This document shows, piece by piece, positions 51,829 through 60,854 of a stretch of DNA of 64,000 nt (the first letter of the stretch is position 1; each line of letters begins with the position of its first letter). The position numbers and the translations under genes are program-made. The notes beneath the pieces are model-generated. The model worked only from the letters and a program-made list of their open reading frames with translations. It was not told the origin of the DNA and did no database searches. Location: NCBI RefSeq assembly GCF_016406105.1, contig NZ_CP066308.1, positions 3,610,001-3,674,000 of the forward strand. Direction: 5' to 3'. This DNA is from Brevibacillus composti (GTDB lineage Bacteria; Bacillota; Bacilli; Brevibacillales; Brevibacillaceae).

Positions 51829-53199
51829 ATGAGCATTCGCAACAAGCTGTTTCTCTCGTTTTTCGCACTGATTGCGCTGAATATCCTCGTCTTCAAATTC
51901 GTCTTCGAGGACATTATCGTCGTGCAGCTGAAAACAGACCGCCACAATCAATACCGCTACGAAAAGGAAACAGCGGAAAAGGTCCGTGTCAATCAACTGC
52001 TCAGCGCGAGCAACTTCAAAGACCCCACGGACCGAAGCGAATTGGAAAAACAGCTGCCTGAGGATCTGGTCTACAAGATGGTCGTCAAGGATGCCAATGG
52101 CAACACGATCTACAGCAAGACCTCGCAGGCCTATAACCTCAAAAACCCGCCGCGCAAAACCAACCGGGAAAATACGGATTTGAAGGTCGTGGCCGAATAT
52201 CACTATCAGCACGAGCCTCCCAAAAAGGGGCAGACGATCATTTACTTTTATACCGATGATTCCGACATCATGGCCACAAAAGGCGTCAGCATGATGCTCA
52301 TGTATATTTACGGAAGCATCGCCCTGGTGGGATTGGTGCTGCTCGGCTTCTTCGTCCGCTGGATTCTCCGCCCGGTCAACGAGCTGTCGCGTGTCACCCA
52401 AGAGATTCGCGCCGGGAAGCGCCTGGTTTCCTTCACGTACCACTCCGAGGACGAGTTCGGCCGCCTGTTCCGCTATTTTTCCGACATGGTGGACCAGCTA
52501 CGCTTCTCCGAGGAGCGGCAATCCGAAGTGATCGCCGCCATCGCCCACGATTTCCGCACGCCGCTGACGACGATCAAAGGCTATGCTTCCTATATCGCCT
52601 CCGGACGTGTTCAGGAACTGGAGCGGATCCAGAAGCAGATGAAGAAAATCGAGCAAAAAACGGATGATCTGGAAGTGCTGCTGGATGAGCTGCAGGACTT
52701 TACCACGCAAAGTACGGAGCTGAAGCTGAACGTCAAGCGCTTCAACGTAAAGAACTTCCTGAAAGGAATCATCGAGGATTATCAGGTTCGCATAAAGGAA
52801 GCTGGGCTCTACTTTCAATGCAAGCTGCGCATCTCCAATGAGCTGCACATCGAAGCAGACGAGACCAAGGTGCGCCGGGTTCTGGAAAATCTCCTGAACA
52901 ATGCCATCTACTACAACAAGCCGGGCGGCTCGATCCTGTTGACCTGCGACCAGCGGGAGGGACATGTGCTGTTTTCGGTGATTGATAAAGGAGAAGGCAT
53001 CTCTGCGGAAGACCTGCCCAAGGTATTCACCAAATTTTACCGGGCGGAAAAATCGCGGAACCGCAATAACGGCGGGACGGGGCTGGGTCTGACGATCTGC
53101 CAGAGCATCGTCGAACGGCACGGCGGCATGATTACGGCCAATAGCGAGCTGGGCATAGGCAGTTCCTTTTCCTTCACGATTCCCTTTTCCCAGCACTGA
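51829..53199 (+). CDS. Sensor histidine kinase (EnvZ/VanS type)
   Basis: This 456-residue protein has TM1 (KLFLSFFALIALNILVFKFVF), an outer sensor of about 120 residues, TM2 (MYIYGSIALVGLVLLGFFV), HAMP (about 185-235), HisKA with IAAIAHDFRTPLTTIKGYAS, and an ATPase domain with NLLNNAIYYNKPGG, DKGEGISAEDLPKVF, and GGTGLGLTICQSIVERHGG. The length is normal. It is the partner of the regulator immediately upstream. The outer domain is not one I recognise, and its sequence (KTSQAYNLKNPPRKTN) is polar, with no cysteines. Confidence 0.9.
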   Translation: MSIRNKLFLSFFALIALNILVFKFVFEDIIVVQLKTDRHNQYRYEKETAEKVRVNQLLSASNFKDPTDRSELEKQLPEDLVYKMVVKDANGNTIYSKTSQAYNLKNPPRKTNRENTDLKVVAEYHYQHEPPKKGQTIIYFYTDDSDIMATKGVSMMLMYIYGSIALVGLVLLGFFVRWILRPVNELSRVTQEIRAGKRLVSFTYHSEDEFGRLFRYFSDMVDQLRFSEERQSEVIAAIAHDFRTPLTTIKGYASYIASGRVQELERIQKQMKKIEQKTDDLEVLLDELQDFTTQSTELKLNVKRFNVKNFLKGIIEDYQVRIKEAGLYFQCKLRISNELHIEADETKVRRVLENLLNNAIYYNKPGGSILLTCDQREGHVLFSVIDKGEGISAEDLPKVFTKFYRAEKSRNRNNGGTGLGLTICQSIVERHGGMITANSELGIGSSFSFTIPFSQH

Positions 53200-53209
53200 G
53201 TTTATATTG

Positions 53210-53248
53210 TTTTATAATCGTTTGATTGTTCTTTTATAATTGTTTGAT
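53210..53248. repeat. Two 17-bp direct repeats in an AT-rich stretch
   Basis: TTTTATAATCGTTTGAT (53210-53226) recurs with one change at 53232-53248, a 22-base period. It follows the kinase stop and precedes a gene remnant. Confidence 0.6.
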
Positions 53249-53292
53249 AAAGTAATCGTATTAGCTTTTCGTTTTCAGTGATAAATTACCCC

Positions 53293-53573
53293 AAGTTCGG
53301 TATCTGGCACCAGGCGAAATCGTTGCGGTGGACAGATGCTTTTTTTTATCCCAACGGCGCGGCATCGGCAGTCTGCTCCTCAACCTGATGATCTGCCCCC
53401 TGCAGGCCAGGGGGATCGGCGAATTTTGCCTGGACAGCGGCTATAAAGAAGCGCAAAAGGTATGGAAAAAGAGATTGGGAGAGCCAAATTACGTGCTGCG
53501 CGACTACTGGGGAGAGGGCTTTGACCATCTGATTTGGAAGCGAAGCACGCGTGAAGTGCCGATCATCTTGTAG
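53293..53573 (+). pseudogene. C-terminal remnant of a GNAT acetyltransferase
   Basis: The frame reads RRGIGSLLLNLMICPLQARG, then EFCLDSGYKEAQKVWKKRLG and ending HLIWKRSTREVPIIL. This matches the acetyl-CoA motif A and the C-terminal half of a GNAT protein, but the N-terminal half is missing and no ribosome site precedes ATG 53328. The preceding in-frame residues (VRYLAPGEIVAVDRCFFLSQ) may be part of the same remnant. It is probably not functional. Confidence 0.6.
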
Positions 53574-53582
53574 CGATAAAAT

Positions 53583-53617
53583 AGACACGAACCTCTGACG
53601 TGGGTCCGTGTCTTTTT
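53583..53617. terminator. Terminator between convergent units
   Basis: AGACACG pairs with CGTGTCT with an inner ACC/GGT, followed by TTTTTC on the plus strand. Confidence 0.7.
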
Positions 53618-53625
53618 CTTTGTTA

Positions 53626-54975
53626 TCAGCGGGTACGCTCCTCCAGCTTCATCATCAGCCCGCCTTTGGGGCGCAGCGTGATCAGCGGCTCCGCCTCTAC
53701 CGGCTTGCCCGGATCGGCCAGCCTGAAGCGGTAGCGCTGCGCGAAGGTGGCGAGCAACAGCGCCGCTTCCATGAGGGCGAAGTTGTTCCCGATACAGACC
53801 CGCGGGCCGCCGCCAAAGGGAAAATACGCGTAGGCCGGAATGCGCTTCAGCAAATCGCCGGCAAACCGCTCCGGGATAAACTCATCCGGCCGCTCAAAAT
53901 AGCGGTCGCTGCGGTGCATCACGTACTGGCTCATCATCAGGGTATCCCCGGGCTTAAAGGCATGCCCGCCGATCTCCACGGGCTCTACCACTTCGCGGTT
54001 GAGCGTCCAGGCGGCCGGGTACAGCCGCAGGGTTTCATTGATGATCTGGCTGCAGTACGGGAGGCGCGGGATATCCGCTACCATCGGCAGGCGGCCGCCG
54101 AGCACCTCGTCCAGCTCCGCCCACAGCTTTTGTTCCGCTTCGGGGTGAGTGGCCAAGAGATACCAGGTCCAGGACATCGTGTTGGCCGTCGTCTCATGTC
54201 CGGCGACAAAGATGGTCATCACCTCGTCCCGAACCTGTTCATCGGTCATGCCCTGGCCGTCATCTTCGTCTCGTGCCGAGAGCAGCATGGCCAGCAGGTC
54301 CCCCCGTCCCTGATCCCCTTCCCGGCGCCGCTCCTCGATAATCTCGTAGATCGCCCTATCCAGCACCTCGGCAGATTCCTGGAACTGCCGATTGCTCGAA
54401 GTGGGCACATTCAGCGGAATGTCGATGATGGACGTCGCTTTGGTCGCCACATACTTCAAGCCGATGTCGATCGCACGGGCGATTTTGTCCGCCCCCTCCT
54501 TCAATCCCTTGCCGAACATCGTCTCGGTGATGATCGCCAGCGTCACCTTCATCATATCCTCATGCACGTCGCGAACCGCGCCGTCCGTCCACTCTTCCAT
54601 CAGACTGACTGCCTGCTGTACCATGCTCTCCCCGTAAGAAGCGATACGCTCCCGGTGGAATGCAGGCTGCATCAACCGGCGCTGGCGCAGATGCTTTTGT
54701 CCCTCGCTCGTCAGGATGCCGTCTCCCACCACCGCACGCGCCACCTGCAGGCCTTTTCCCTTGCGAAAATGGGCCTGCTTGGTGACGAGGACCTCTTTGA
54801 TCAGGTCCGGACTGCTGATCAGGTAGACATGGCGGGCCGGGCCAAAGCGAAAATGGGCCACATCGCCATGCTGCTTGGCCGCATCGCGCAGAAACTGGAG
54901 CGGATCGCGGCGAAACGCAAGCAAACTGCCCGTGATGGGCAAACCCTTGGGGCCTGGGATAGTCGTTATGTTCAT
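53626..54975 (-). CDS. Cytochrome P450
   Basis: This 449-residue heme monooxygenase has a proline-rich N-terminus (IPGPKGLPITGSLLAF), I-helix oxygen-binding motif AGHETTANTMSW, ExxR in INETLRLYPAAW, the PERF segment FIPERF and heme loop FPFGGGPRVCIGNNFALMEA with the axial Cys. It resembles the CYP102 heme-domain and CYP4-like bacterial group that hydroxylate fatty acids, but no fused reductase is present. The ATG at 54975 (MNITTIPGPKG) has AGGGGGAA upstream; the longer frame to 55104 is not supported. Redox partners are not nearby. Confidence 0.92.
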   Translation of the reverse strand: MNITTIPGPKGLPITGSLLAFRRDPLQFLRDAAKQHGDVAHFRFGPARHVYLISSPDLIKEVLVTKQAHFRKGKGLQVARAVVGDGILTSEGQKHLRQRRLMQPAFHRERIASYGESMVQQAVSLMEEWTDGAVRDVHEDMMKVTLAIITETMFGKGLKEGADKIARAIDIGLKYVATKATSIIDIPLNVPTSSNRQFQESAEVLDRAIYEIIEERRREGDQGRGDLLAMLLSARDEDDGQGMTDEQVRDEVMTIFVAGHETTANTMSWTWYLLATHPEAEQKLWAELDEVLGGRLPMVADIPRLPYCSQIINETLRLYPAAWTLNREVVEPVEIGGHAFKPGDTLMMSQYVMHRSDRYFERPDEFIPERFAGDLLKRIPAYAYFPFGGGPRVCIGNNFALMEAALLLATFAQRYRFRLADPGKPVEAEPLITLRPKGGLMMKLEERTR

Positions 54976-55088
54976 TGGCAAGTTCCCCCTATGTTCCGCT
55001 ATTTTTTTCCGTTCCTCCGTCTGTAGTATCTGACCGACTCGCCTCTTTAATGCGGGCAGGCCGGGATGGCCCAAGCCAGAACCACATG

Positions 55089-55117
55089 AAAAAACCGTCC
55101 GCAAAGGGGCGGACGGT
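55089..55117 (-). terminator. Terminator after bioY
   Basis: ACCGTCCGC and GCGGACGGT form a perfect 9-bp stem, then TTTTTTC on the minus strand. Confidence 0.8.
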
Positions 55118-55143
55118 CGAGATGGACGAGATGGACGAGATGG
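55118..55143. repeat. Short tandem CGAGATGGA repeat
   Basis: CGAGATGGA occurs in nearly three tandem copies between the bioY stop and its terminator. Confidence 0.7.
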
Positions 55144-55189
55144 CGTTTGCCAAATCGGACGGAATTAAATGGCGGCTTCCCCGGACGGT

Positions 55190-55756
55190 TTACTGGGAAA
55201 GCGGACTGCTGTTCACCTGCAGGAGACGGGAGGAGATCAGACGCTCTCTCACTTTGATGCCAATCCAGGCGGCCAGCACCGCTTTGACCACACCTACCAC
55301 GAGGAAGGGGGTAACGCCATAGGCCATCGCCAGATTCCACGGGACATCCATGACGTACTTCAATTGGGCGGCGCCAAAGGCCAGCGTGACAAACATGCCG
55401 ACGATGTTGGCGACCAATCCCCAGGCAAACTGGAAGCGCGTTTTCTCCAGAATCAGGCCGGTGACGTAGGCGGTGAAAATAAATCCGAAAATGTAGCCGC
55501 CTGTCTTGCCCACCAGCACCTGCAGTCCGCCGCTGGCGCCGGAGAACACGGGAAGGCCGACCGCGCCCAGCAGCACATAGATCAGGATGGATACCGTCCC
55601 CCAGCGGCTTCCGAGAATCGTCGCCGTCAAACCGACGGCAAGCGTCTGGCCCGTAATCGGAATGAGCGGAAGCGGGATGGTGATTTGAGACAAGACAGCC
55701 GTCAGGGCAGCAAATATCGCAGACAGCATCAACCATTTCAAACGTTCGTTTCTCAT
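55190..55756 (-). CDS. bioY: Biotin ECF transporter S component BioY
   Basis: This 188-residue protein has six membrane helices. LPLIPITGQTLAVGLTATILG is the characteristic BioY segment, followed by ILIYVLLGAVGLPVFSGASGG and VGKTGGYIFGFIFTAYVTG (biotin site). It takes up biotin with or without the shared ECF module. AATAAGGAGG lies before the ATG at 55756. The BirA operator in the promoter confirms the assignment. Confidence 0.95.
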   Translation of the reverse strand: MRNERLKWLMLSAIFAALTAVLSQITIPLPLIPITGQTLAVGLTATILGSRWGTVSILIYVLLGAVGLPVFSGASGGLQVLVGKTGGYIFGFIFTAYVTGLILEKTRFQFAWGLVANIVGMFVTLAFGAAQLKYVMDVPWNLAMAYGVTPFLVVGVVKAVLAAWIGIKVRERLISSRLLQVNSSPLSQ

Positions 55757-55770
55757 GAGGTCCTCCTTAT

Positions 55771-55831
55771 TTGTTAACCAATTTATAATTTCCGTTAACA
55801 AAATAATACTGCCTGTCTGTTCATTTGTAAA
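55771..55831 (-). promoter_or_regulatory. bioY promoter with BirA operator
   Basis: On the minus strand, TTTACA (55826-55831), 17 bases and TATTAT (55803-55808) form a promoter. TTGTTAAC-N15-GTTAACAA (55771-55801) just downstream is a BirA-type operator, so biotin represses bioY. Confidence 0.88.
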
Positions 55832-55865
55832 CAGTCAATGCTGCCTGCGATATCCGCCCTCGGAA

Positions 55866-56420
55866 TCAGCGTCTGTTCTCTCTTTGCTGCAATTGCTCCA
55901 AGGATGCGATCGTATGCTCGACCAGGCCGCGCAGATCCTCGATGTTCCCCTCGTCGATCTTGCGGTGAAAATCGAGTGTGATCTGGTTCTCGAAGCGCTC
56001 CGGCGGCCACTTGTGCTGGTATTCCTTCAGCCTGGCCTTGATCGTCTGGGTGATGTACGGCCGATTGCCCCAGATCTCATTCAACAGCCGGGCGATCGCT
56101 TCCGTCTCCTGCTCCACCTCGGCGACCGTGAGGAAGAAATGGATGCAGATCGTGCACCCGATCGGATCGGTCAAGGGCTTCTCCAAGAGCTCCCCGGCAA
56201 TATCCGGCAGAGAGGTGCACAGCTGCATCTGCGCATAGACCTCCTCTTCGTCCCGCTTCTCCCCGGCGAGCCGAAAATCGATCTGATAAAGCCGATGGTA
56301 GGTAGCCAGATCCATGCTGTCTGTCCGCCCTGTGATCAGGATCGTCCCGTCGAAGTCCCGATCGTAGACCGCCCCTTCCAGGACGACTTTGATATTGTCA
56401 AAAATAAGCGGGTGAAACAT
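55866..56420 (-). CDS. Hypothetical protein (184 aa)
   Basis: This soluble acidic protein starts MFHPLIFDNIKVVLEGAVYD. Alternating strands (GTILITGRTDSMDLA; TICIHFFLTVAEVEQE) precede a helical C-terminal half ending KIDEGNIEDLRGLVEHTIAS. It has no membrane segment and only two cysteines (LCTSL, GCTIC). I do not recognise the family; the even length and clean frame suggest a conserved gene. The ATG at 56420 has AGGAGGGAC upstream. It faces bioY upstream and is divergent from the aminopeptidase gene. Confidence 0.65.
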   Translation of the reverse strand: MFHPLIFDNIKVVLEGAVYDRDFDGTILITGRTDSMDLATYHRLYQIDFRLAGEKRDEEEVYAQMQLCTSLPDIAGELLEKPLTDPIGCTICIHFFLTVAEVEQETEAIARLLNEIWGNRPYITQTIKARLKEYQHKWPPERFENQITLDFHRKIDEGNIEDLRGLVEHTIASLEQLQQRENRR

Positions 56421-56610
56421 GTCCCTCCTCCTTTTTCCCGCATGCCTTTTCCATCAAGAGTGCCTCTCTTTGGCCCGGAATGCAAGAGAGGCCCCGCAAA
56501 AACAGGCATAACCATGTTCCGCTCTGTTATAATAAGCATCAACATCATCGCCTTTTTTGATCCTGCGTATCCGTTTCAGGAAAATTTGGACGAAGGCAAG
56601 GAGGTATATG

Positions 56611-57843
56611 ATGCATTCATTCGACACCATGCTGGATCGCTACGCTTCGCTGGCGGTAAAAGTCGGCGTCAATGTCCAGCCGGGGCAGACATTGGTGATT
56701 ACCGCATCGCTGGTGTCCGCAGATTTTGTGCGGAAGATTGCCCGACAAGCATACGAAGCCGGGGCCAAGGATGTACATATCGAATGGCGGGACGATGAAC
56801 TGACGCGGATGAAGTACGATCTCGCTCCCGACGAGGCCTTTGCGGAGTATCCCCGCTGGAAGGCCAACTCCATGGAGGCGCTGGCAGAAGAGGGGGCCGC
56901 TTTTCTCACGATACTCGATTCCGATCCCCATCTGCTCAAAGGCGTTCACCCCGAGCGCCTGGCCGCCGCCAAAAAATCGGCCGGCAAAGCCTTGTACAAA
57001 TTCCGCTCCTACACCATGAGCAACCAGGTGAGCTGGTCTGTGATCGCCGCTCCCTCCCCTGCATGGGCGGCGATGGTCTTTCCCGACCTGCCGGCCGAGG
57101 AGCGGATCCCCGCGCTGTGGCAAGCGATTTTCCGCGCTACCCGGATCGATCGGGATGATCCGATACAGGCCTGGAGAGAGCATCAGGAGCAGTTGAACCA
57201 AAAAGTGGAATACCTGAACCAAAAGCAGTATCACGCGCTGCACTACCAGGCGCCCGGCACAGATTTGACGATCCAGCTCCCGGAGCGGCACATCTGGATC
57301 GGCGGCGGCGAACAAAATGCCCAGGGCGTACCGTTTATGGCTAACATGCCGACGGAAGAGGTGTTTACCGCTCCCCTGAAAACAGGCGTGTCCGGCGTCG
57401 TGCGCAGTACCAAGCCGCTCAGCTATAACGGCAATCTGATCGACAACTTCTCGCTCACCTTCCAGGAGGGAAGAATCGTCGATTTCAGCGCGGAGACGGG
57501 CTACGAGGTGCTCAAGCAGTTGATCGAGATGGACGAAGGCTCCCACTACCTCGGAGAAGTGGCCCTGGTCCCGCATGAATCGCCGATTTCCCAGTCCCAA
57601 ATGATCTTTTTTCAGACGCTGTTCGACGAAAATGCGTCCAATCATTTGGCGATCGGCAATGCTTATCCCGTCTGCGTTGAGGGAGGAGCGTCACTTACTC
57701 AGGAAGAGATGGAGAAGCGCGGCTTGAACACCAGCTTGACCCACGTAGATTTCATGATCGGTTCAGGTGAGATGAACATCGATGGAATTACGGCTGATGG
57801 CACCCGGGAACCTCTCTTCCGGAACGGGAACTGGGCTGTGTAG
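56611..57843 (+). CDS. M29 family aminopeptidase (AmpS-like)
   Basis: This 410-residue metallo-aminopeptidase starts MHSFDTMLDRYASLAVKVGV. Conserved segments are NVQPGQTLVITAS, IGGGEQNAQGVPFMANMPTEEVFTAP (metal Glu), VVRSTKPLSYNG, EVALVPHESPISQSQ (Glu and His) and the C-terminal THVDFMIGSGEMNIDG (His, Asp). This is the AmpS/AmpT family that removes N-terminal residues from peptides in the cytosol. AAGGAGG lies 6 bases before the ATG at 56611; the ATG at 56608 is adjacent. Confidence 0.92.
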   Translation: MHSFDTMLDRYASLAVKVGVNVQPGQTLVITASLVSADFVRKIARQAYEAGAKDVHIEWRDDELTRMKYDLAPDEAFAEYPRWKANSMEALAEEGAAFLTILDSDPHLLKGVHPERLAAAKKSAGKALYKFRSYTMSNQVSWSVIAAPSPAWAAMVFPDLPAEERIPALWQAIFRATRIDRDDPIQAWREHQEQLNQKVEYLNQKQYHALHYQAPGTDLTIQLPERHIWIGGGEQNAQGVPFMANMPTEEVFTAPLKTGVSGVVRSTKPLSYNGNLIDNFSLTFQEGRIVDFSAETGYEVLKQLIEMDEGSHYLGEVALVPHESPISQSQMIFFQTLFDENASNHLAIGNAYPVCVEGGASLTQEEMEKRGLNTSLTHVDFMIGSGEMNIDGITADGTREPLFRNGNWAV

Positions 57844-57845
57844 CA

Positions 57846-58145
57846 ATGTTTTTGATCGGCATTTTGGTAGTTGTCGCCATCCTGGCAGAAATCATTCATC
57901 GGCTGAATCCGTGGAAGAAGCCGGAGCCCCCTTATGAGGAGCTCGTGGCTTTGATCAAGCAAGCGGATTGGTACCGGGAGCTGTGGCAGGTAGAGGCGTA
58001 TCGGGAAGTGCTGGAAACCGATCCCCATGTGCACGCCTTTTACGCCAGCCCCTACGAGGCCAAGCGCCTGCTGGAAAACCGCGGCTTTCAGCTCGGCTTG
58101 ATCGATTACGTCAAGGAAAAGGCGGACAAAGCAAAAAAGGGATAG
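57846..58145 (+). CDS. Hypothetical membrane-anchored protein (99 aa)
   Basis: The product begins with one membrane helix (MFLIGILVVVAILAEIIHRL), then a soluble helical region (PPYEELVALIKQADWYREL; EAYREVLETDPHVHAFYAS) ending in a basic tail. It starts 2 bases after the aminopeptidase stop and lacks a separate promoter, so the two are cotranscribed. I do not recognise the family. No catalytic motif is visible. Confidence 0.65.
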   Translation: MFLIGILVVVAILAEIIHRLNPWKKPEPPYEELVALIKQADWYRELWQVEAYREVLETDPHVHAFYASPYEAKRLLENRGFQLGLIDYVKEKADKAKKG

Positions 58146-58284
58146 AGTCGTCAGAGTGGGTCTCTGCTTCTCTCTCCCTCTTTTTTCCGAGCTGATTCGC
58201 GCCGGAATCGATCCGGTGAAGACATTCGATTGCGCACCGACAGGTCATCATTTCGCGGCTGCTCTCCGCTTTTCCGGGGGGCGC

Positions 58285-58446
58285 TTATTTTTTTGTGTGG
58301 TAATACAGATAGGCATCTCGAGTCGCCAGGTCTTGGCAGGAAAAGCACTCCGTCATGTAGGATTCGGCCTGCTCTGACATGACTTGCCCGCAAGCGGCAC
58401 AGCATTTGGATTCCAGATTGCGAAAGAACGTCGTGATTGGTGTCAT
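58285..58446 (-). CDS. YhfH-like zinc-ribbon protein (53 aa)
   Basis: GGGAGG stands 8 bases before the ATG at 58446. The 53-residue product starts MTPITTFFRNLESKCCAACG and contains CAAC and CFSC pairs separated by a polar segment, a small zinc ribbon as in the YhfH family of Bacillales. It ends LYYHTKK. Function unknown. A TATAAT box lies about 40 bases upstream in an AT-rich stretch. Confidence 0.75.
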   Translation of the reverse strand: MTPITTFFRNLESKCCAACGQVMSEQAESYMTECFSCQDLATRDAYLYYHTKK

Positions 58447-58658
58447 GGTGATAACCTCCCGAATTTGTTCGTTGAGGTTATTGTATTATAACAGCATGTG
58501 TTTTATAAAATTTTGTTATAAGACATTACGCTGTATTATCACAGATATGCTCTCTCTCGCTGCTGTTTCCTTCTGTTTTCGCTGTATTAACACTTTTTCG
58601 ACTATTCCCTGCTGTTTTACAACACCTGAAAAACCGCGCCCTGAATGCATTTCTTCTC
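58447..58658. other. AT-rich intergenic region with repeated GCTGTATTA boxes
   Basis: Between the YhfH-like gene and ilvA the DNA is AT-rich. CGCTGTATTA(T/A)CAC occurs twice, about 50 bases apart (near 58530 and 58580), with further GCTGTTT copies. It holds the YhfH promoter (TATAAT on the minus strand). I see no gene. Confidence 0.5.
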
Positions 58659-59906
58659 TCAGATCAGCAGATTGAAGAGATACGGGTCATGCGTAATCTC
58701 GACATAGCGGATGCCTTTTTTCTTCATCCGCTCGATCAGCGGCTGGTAATCGCTCTGGCATTTCAGCTCGATTCCGACGAGGGCCGGGCCGTTGTCCTTG
58801 TTGTTCTTTTTCGTGTACTCGAAGCGGGCGATATCATCATGCGGTCCGAGCACGTCGTCGATAAACTCGCGCAAAGCGCCGGCCCGCTGCGGGAAATTGA
58901 TGATAAAGTAGTGCTTCAGCCCCTCGAACAAAAGCGAGCGCTCCTTGATCTCCTGCATCCGGTCGATATCGTTGTTCCCGCCGCTGATGACGCAGACGAC
59001 GTTCTTGCCGGCGATTTGCTCCCGGTACAGATCGAGCGCGGCGATCGGCAAGGCTCCGGCCGGTTCGACGACGATCGCATTTTCATTGTACATCTCCAAA
59101 ATCGAGGTGCAGACCTTTCCTTCCGGCACCAGCACGATATCATCCAGAACTTCTTTGCAGATCTCGCGGGTGAGCTGTCCCACCTGTTTCACGGCTGCGC
59201 CATCAACGAATTTGTCGATCTCGTCCAGCGTCACGACGTCATCATGAGCCAGCGCTTCGGTCATGGACGCCGCCCCGGCCGGCTCGACGCCGATGATCTT
59301 CGTAGCGGGGCTGATTCCTTTGACATAGGTGCCGACCCCGGCGACCAGGCCTCCCCCGCCGATGCTGGCAAACACGTAGTCGATCGGCTCTTCGATATCG
59401 TTCATGATCTCGACGCCGACCGTCCCTTGCCCAGCCACGACGTAGGGATCGTCAAAGGGATGGACGAAGGTCATGTTCTCCTGCAAGCAGAATTTCATCG
59501 CTTCGGCAAAAGAGTCGTCAAAAGTGTCGCCCACCAGGACCACATCGACGAAAGAGCCGCCAAACAGCTTGACCTGGGAAATCTTTTGCCGCGGGGTCGT
59601 CGCCGGCATGAAGATCGTGCCGCGAATCTGCAAGAGCTGGCAGGAGTGCGCCACGCCCTGCGCGTGGTTGCCGGCGCTGGCACAAACCACGCCCCGCTCG
59701 CGCTCCTCATCCGAGAGATGGCGGATCAGATTATAGGCCCCCCTGATTTTGAAGGAGCGGACCACCTGCAGATCCTCCCGCTTCAGATACAGATGGCAGC
59801 CGTATTTTTCCGACAATCGTTTGTTCAGCTGCAGCGGCGTTTTCTCGATTACATCTTTCAGCAAGTGATTGGCGACCATGATCTCTTCCATTTTGACAGT
59901 ATGCAT
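58659..59906 (-). CDS. ilvA: Threonine dehydratase, biosynthetic
   Basis: This 415-residue PLP enzyme converts threonine to 2-oxobutanoate for isoleucine synthesis. PLP lysine is in REDLQVVRSFKIRGAYN, the phosphate loop in SIGGGGLVAGVG, SAGNHAQGVA binds substrate, and ISGGNNDIDR is the C-terminal PLP segment. A single ACT-like regulatory domain (LKHYFIINFPQRAGALREFI) follows, which is the short form typical of Bacillales. ATG 59906 has GGGGAGGAA upstream. A T-box leader controls it. Confidence 0.95.
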   Translation of the reverse strand: MHTVKMEEIMVANHLLKDVIEKTPLQLNKRLSEKYGCHLYLKREDLQVVRSFKIRGAYNLIRHLSDEERERGVVCASAGNHAQGVAHSCQLLQIRGTIFMPATTPRQKISQVKLFGGSFVDVVLVGDTFDDSFAEAMKFCLQENMTFVHPFDDPYVVAGQGTVGVEIMNDIEEPIDYVFASIGGGGLVAGVGTYVKGISPATKIIGVEPAGAASMTEALAHDDVVTLDEIDKFVDGAAVKQVGQLTREICKEVLDDIVLVPEGKVCTSILEMYNENAIVVEPAGALPIAALDLYREQIAGKNVVCVISGGNNDIDRMQEIKERSLLFEGLKHYFIINFPQRAGALREFIDDVLGPHDDIARFEYTKKNNKDNGPALVGIELKCQSDYQPLIERMKKKGIRYVEITHDPYLFNLLI

Positions 59907-59932
59907 GTTTCGTTCCTCCCCGGATGCGCTTG

Positions 59933-59995
59933 TTTGTCTGTTTGTTTGTCTGTATGGATGGCGGTCTGTCTGTGCAGTCTGTGCAGTCTGTGCAG
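59933..59995. repeat. Simple tandem repeats in the ilvA leader
   Basis: TCTGTGCAG is repeated three times exactly (59969-59995), next to TTTGTCTG copies (59933-59952). They lie between the T-box terminator and the ilvA ribosome site, on the transcribed leader. Confidence 0.8.
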
Positions 59996-60010
59996 ACCTG
60001 CGAAAATGAA

Positions 60011-60330
60011 GAAAGCCCCCGCCTTCAGCCGGCCGTGCAACATGTACACGACTGGCTGAGGCGAGGGCATCGCGGTACCACTCAGCTTTTCTGTCTTCCT
60101 TGCGAAAAACAGACTCCATGAGTCTCCGGTGACAGCTAGAGACTCCGCCTTGTAACGGTGGCGGCTTCCGTTGCTCTTTACTCGGATCGGGACCGGGCTT
60201 CATCCAGACGCTTCCCGGACGAATCGCGCCATCCTTTCAAGAACACAGCTCCAAGGTGATTTTCAAAGCAAGCGGACGTCCATCCTTTCAGCGCGGGGGA
60301 TGGCTCTCTATGCGTCGTCTTTGCTTTTAC
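60011..60330 (-). promoter_or_regulatory. T-box leader of ilvA (isoleucine type)
   Basis: The T-box bulge TGGTACCGCG is complementary to 60070-60079. The terminator pairs GCCCTCGCCTCAGCC with GGCTGAAGGCGGGGGC, then TTTCTTC (60011-60068). Stem I carries an AGAGAG bulge and, before GGAGC, AAATCACC, which reads ATC (isoleucine) in the specifier position. Uncharged tRNA-Ile would allow read-through. Confidence 0.9.
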
Positions 60331-60433
60331 TCTTCCTTATCTACGCTGTTTTTAATCGAAACATCATATTCAAATTAGTTAGAAAGTATAGAGGGAAATG
60401 GGCGATTTGTCAAGGGAACCTGCCCGCTCGATC

Positions 60434-60475
60434 AAAAAGGAACAAAAGCGGAGGGGGTTCGGCGCCTCCTCCGCT
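60434..60475 (-). terminator. Terminator after the 113-residue protein gene
   Basis: AGCGGAGG pairs with CCTCCGCT on the minus strand, followed by TTTTGTTCCTTTTT. Confidence 0.7.
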
Positions 60476-60512
60476 ATGGCACTCACTTCTATCTGGCTCT
60501 TCTGTCTTCGTC

Positions 60513-60854
60513 TTAGACAGCCTCGTAAATAACCTCGTAGCGCTTGCCGATCTCCTCGTCCGTGAGGCCCGCTTCGCGCAGGCGGTTGATCAGAGCGGTC
60601 GCCCAGATTTCGCAGCGCTGCGTCATCTTGGTGTACTTTTTCGCTTCCTTGGTCTTGCGCTTGGCGCGGTCTTCCCCGTTGGACTTCAGATTGTCGAGGA
60701 TGAAGAGCATATGCATGGTCTCGTCCTCGTTCAAGTTCGTCCAGTTGTCGTTCAAGAACGCGGTCACTTTTTTATAGTATCCATCAAACTCGTCGAAGGA
60801 AATTTCCGTGTCCATGTTCAGGTATTCCTTCATTTTATCGAACAGCTCTTGCAT
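60513..60854 (-). CDS. Hypothetical helical protein (113 aa)
   Basis: The product is acidic and almost wholly helical (MQELFDKMKEYLNMDTEISF; MHMLFILDNLKSNGEDRAKR; ALINRLREAGLTDEEIGKRY), with no membrane helix. It has a single cysteine. I do not recognise it. It is a single-gene unit between its own terminator and the rlmCD promoter region. The ATG at 60854 has weak AGGGAG upstream. Confidence 0.6.
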   Translation of the reverse strand: MQELFDKMKEYLNMDTEISFDEFDGYYKKVTAFLNDNWTNLNEDETMHMLFILDNLKSNGEDRAKRKTKEAKKYTKMTQRCEIWATALINRLREAGLTDEEIGKRYEVIYEAV

